A stretch of 6,807 bases of DNA from Terriglobales bacterium. GTDB taxonomy: Bacteria > Acidobacteriota > Terriglobia > Terriglobales > Acidobacteriaceae. The stretch is taken from NCBI GenBank assembly GCA_015655365.1, contig JAATFE010000098.1:1-6807 (forward strand). The letters are read 5' to 3'. The translations under genes were made by a program, and so were the position numbers. The notes under the pieces were generated by a model, which had not been told where the DNA came from, searched no databases, and saw only the letters and a program-made list of their open reading frames with translations. Shown here piece after piece: positions 5,264 through 6,807 of this stretch (position 1 is its first letter; every line of letters begins with the position of its first letter).

Positions 5264-5815
5264 ATGGCGCGCCAAACCAGTCACGTAATCGTTCCCCAAG
5301 AAAAAGCCGGTCCGCAGAAAGCGGTCCGCCCCCGCGACCCGGTCGCTTCCGGAGAGCGGGACGCCGCACACAATCGCGCCGCCAGCCATAACTACTTTCT
5401 GCTGGACAAATTCGAAGCCGGGGTCGCCCTGCGCGGCACCGAGGTCAAGTCCATCCGCGAGGGCAAGGCCAACCTCCGGGACTCCTACGGCCTCATCAAG
5501 GACGGCGAGGCTTTTTTGCTCAACGTTCATATCGGTCCCTACTCCCACGGCAATATCGCGAATCACGACGAAACACGCACCCGCAAACTGCTCCTCCACA
5601 AAGAGGAAGTTCGCAAGCTACTCACCAAGACGCAGATCAAGGGCCACACGCTCATCCCCACCCGGCTTTACTTCCGCAATGGGCGGGTGAAGTGCGAGTT
5701 GGCCGTGGCCAAGGGCAAGCAGGACTGGGACAAGCGCGAAACCGAGCGCACGCGCGAAGCCGACCGCGAAGCCCGCGCCGCCATCAACGCCAGCAAGCAT
5801 CGCATGGGACGATAA
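5264..5815 (+). CDS. smpB: SsrA (tmRNA)-binding protein SmpB
   Basis: SmpB binds tmRNA and delivers it to stalled ribosomes, which tags the unfinished protein for breakdown. The 183-residue product carries the family core: NRAASHNYFLLDKFEAGVAL (37-56), RGTEVKSIREGKANLRDSY (57-75), LNVHIGPYSHGN (86-97), ETRTRKLLLHKEE (103-115) and GHTLIPTRLYF (127-137). The C-terminal part has KGKQDWDKRET (150-160), the W-DKRE variant of the KK.YDKRE motif, then a basic tail (EADREARAAINASKHR) that enters the mRNA channel in known SmpBs. The start ATG has a good AAGGAAG site 7 nt upstream. The N terminus is about 25-30 residues longer than the usual protein of about 155, with no later in-frame ATG before the core. 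The tmRNA gene itself is not in the window. It is divergent from the secretin gene and probably has its own promoter. Confidence 0.96.
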   Translation: MARQTSHVIVPQEKAGPQKAVRPRDPVASGERDAAHNRAASHNYFLLDKFEAGVALRGTEVKSIREGKANLRDSYGLIKDGEAFLLNVHIGPYSHGNIANHDETRTRKLLLHKEEVRKLLTKTQIKGHTLIPTRLYFRNGRVKCELAVAKGKQDWDKRETERTREADREARAAINASKHRMGR

Positions 5816-5878
5816 GGCCGCCCTTGCAGCCCGTCCAGACTCTGGAGTTTCCGCTCCTTCGCTTTCAACTCTCCCCTC

Positions 5879-5907
5879 GCTACAGCCGATAAACTGTAGT
5901 TTGGTTT
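5879..5907 (+). terminator. Weak intrinsic terminator-like hairpin after smpB
   Basis: CTACAG (5880-5885) pairs with CTGTAG (5894-5899) over 6 bp, with an optional G-T closing pair (5879 with 5900) and an 8-nt loop. The T-rich run TTTGGTTTT (5900 onwards, broken by GG) follows at once. It lies 64 bp past the smpB stop and 25 bp before the next gene. The stem is short and low in GC, so termination would be partial at best. Confidence 0.4.
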
Positions 5908-5931
5908 TACGATAGGTTTAGGTGGCACGTT

Positions 5932-6330
5932 ATGTTAAGGATTACCAAGGAACGTTTCGGTTTCGGACTCGTATTTGGAGAAAGCATTAGCCTCGACGAG
6001 ATGAAGCAATGGCGTCAGGAGGCGGTTAGGGCCCTTGTCGGAGCTCCTCATTCTTTTGGCGTTCTGATCGATATGCGCACTTTGCGGGGAAACGATCTCG
6101 ATCCGGAGACCCAGGAGGAGATCGCCGATGGCATACAGCTCTTCAAGAGAGCCGGGATGCTGTACAGTTGCATCATCCTCGACTCGGTTGCCGCCACAGC
6201 ACAGTACAAGCGCCGGGCAAGGGAATCGCGGGGCTACTCTCACGAGCGCTATATTAATGCGACGGTAGAACCCCGCTGGCGGATCAAGGCTGTTGAATGG
6301 CTTGAGAAACAGATCGATCCGGACCTGTAA
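5932..6330 (+). CDS. Small STAS/SpoIIAA-like domain protein, function unknown
   Basis: This is a 132-residue soluble protein with no signal peptide or membrane segment. The order of predicted elements fits the STAS/SpoIIAA-like alpha/beta fold: strand (RITKERFGFGLVFG), helix (SLDEMKQWRQEAVRAL, about 20-36), core strand FGVLIDMRTL (42-51), helix (PETQEEIADGIQLFKRAG), strand YSCIILDS (78-85), helix (AATAQYKRRARESRG), strand ERYINA, and final helix WRIKAVEWLEKQI. Proteins of this sort occur as small orphan genes and often serve as regulatory partners; no specific partner or kinase is encoded here. The ATG at 5932 has AGGTGG 6 nt upstream, which supports the start. It sits between smpB and pepA without overlap. 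The gene is clear from codon usage and the ribosome site; the fold assignment is moderate and the function is not known. Confidence 0.72.
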   Translation: MLRITKERFGFGLVFGESISLDEMKQWRQEAVRALVGAPHSFGVLIDMRTLRGNDLDPETQEEIADGIQLFKRAGMLYSCIILDSVAATAQYKRRARESRGYSHERYINATVEPRWRIKAVEWLEKQIDPDL

Positions 6331-6428
6331 GCGCCAGGACCTGGATCCGCTTCCTGAAGATTCTCCATGGTGTTCCTCCGCCAGCAGTCTCCCCCTGTTT
6401 TGCTCCAAGGGGTCTTCATGGTGAAATA

Positions 6429-6807
6429 ATGAGCACCATGCAGACCCAACTGTCTTTTGCCAACCTTGCCGGAATCGAGTCTGAACTGTTGGCCGTTCTG
6501 GCCGTCGACACCCAAACCTCGAAAGCGTCCGACGCCAAGCCCTTGCCCGTGCTGCTCACAGCCGATGAAGCGGTGAAGGCCGCCGCGGCTGCCGTGCTGG
6601 CCAGCGGCGAATACAAGGCCGGCGCCAACGAGACCCTGCTCTTGCACGCTCCGGCCGGATTGACCGCCAAGCGCCTGCTGATCGTGGGCCTGGGCAAACA
6701 AGCCAAGGCCACGGTCAACAACGTGCGCAACGCCGCCGGAACCGCCGTCCGCTTCACCAAGCCGCGCGGCATCCGGGAACTGGTCTTCGCCCTGCCCGAG
6801 TCGGAAC
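6429..6807 (+). CDS. pepA: Leucyl (cytosol) aminopeptidase PepA, M17 family, N-terminal part
   Basis: The frame is open to the right edge, so only the first 126 residues are visible. M17 aminopeptidases are cytoplasmic hexamers of about 480-500 residues that remove N-terminal residues from peptides with two metal ions; some also bind DNA. Seen here is the non-catalytic N-terminal macro-like domain: QTQLSFANLAGIESELLAVL, then the segment NETLLLHAPAGLTAKRLLIV (68-87) running into GLGK. This L.L....GL.A.R.L.VGLGK pattern is typical of PepA, followed by the helix around VNNVRNAAGTAVRF. The metal-binding and catalytic residues lie in the missing C-terminal half, so activity cannot be judged. The ATG at 6429 has GGTGA 4 nt upstream; an in-frame ATG at 6438 would shorten the product by three residues. 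The gene begins 98 bp after the STAS-like gene. Confidence 0.9.
   Translation, partial: MSTMQTQLSFANLAGIESELLAVLAVDTQTSKASDAKPLPVLLTADEAVKAAAAAVLASGEYKAGANETLLLHAPAGLTAKRLLIVGLGKQAKATVNNVRNAAGTAVRFTKPRGIRELVFALPESE

Noticed and set aside
5816..5931. A tmRNA (ssrA) gene next to smpB
   Set aside because: The gap is only 116 bp, too short for tmRNA, with no tRNA-like ends or tag frame seen.
6334..6344. CCAGGACCTGG palindrome just after the STAS-like gene
   Set aside because: It is too short, with no room for a loop and no T-run, to be a terminator. A single 11-bp palindrome is expected by chance.
5935..6408. A 157-codon minus-strand open frame opposite the STAS-like gene
   Set aside because: The plus-strand frame has a good ribosome site and a coherent alpha/beta pattern; the antisense product has neither.
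6249..6701. A minus-strand open frame crossing the STAS-like gene and the start of pepA
   Set aside because: It is Gly/Gln/His-rich shadow coding opposite a clear PepA N terminus.

Overview
The window is GC-rich, tightly packed bacterial chromosome. It most resembles a member of the Acidobacteriota (Terriglobia/Acidobacteriaceae type). That placement is inferred from protein character: a secretin carrying a C-terminal cohesin-like domain beside GspG-like pseudopilins, an arrangement I associate with acidobacterial genomes, plus typical Gram-negative housekeeping genes. No rRNA or other decisive marker is present.

Layout, left to right. (1) 3-566, plus strand: the 3' part of a MATE/DinF-like efflux transporter. 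It is followed after 21 bp by engB (588-1181), the ribosome-assembly GTPase. (2) 1182-1507: a 326-bp gap between convergent genes, with a short hairpin, a 117-bp imperfect palindrome with 27-bp inverted ends (1264-1380), and a possible short coding remnant. (3) 1508-5075, minus strand, read right to left: a TPR-secretin-cohesin protein (2652-5075), then two GspG-like pseudopilins (2009-2500 and 1508-1903). The spacer between the pseudopilins holds four 9-bp tandem repeats. (4) 5076-5263: a divergent intergenic region with a candidate extended -10 promoter on each strand. (5) Plus strand: smpB (5264-5815), a weak terminator-like hairpin, a small STAS/SpoIIAA-like protein (5932-6330), and the 5' end of pepA (6429 to the window end).

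The minus-strand trio is the most interesting part. A secretin forms an outer-membrane channel, and pseudopilins form a short periplasmic piston or filament in type II secretion or type IV pilus systems. The set here has a channel and two pilin-like subunits but no motor ATPase, platform protein or prepilin peptidase. Unrelated housekeeping genes flank it on both sides. It must therefore use machinery encoded elsewhere or do something different. The cohesin-like domain suggests the secretin also has a protein- or surface-binding role. The remaining genes are unlinked housekeeping functions: ribosome assembly, trans-translation rescue, peptide turnover and drug efflux.
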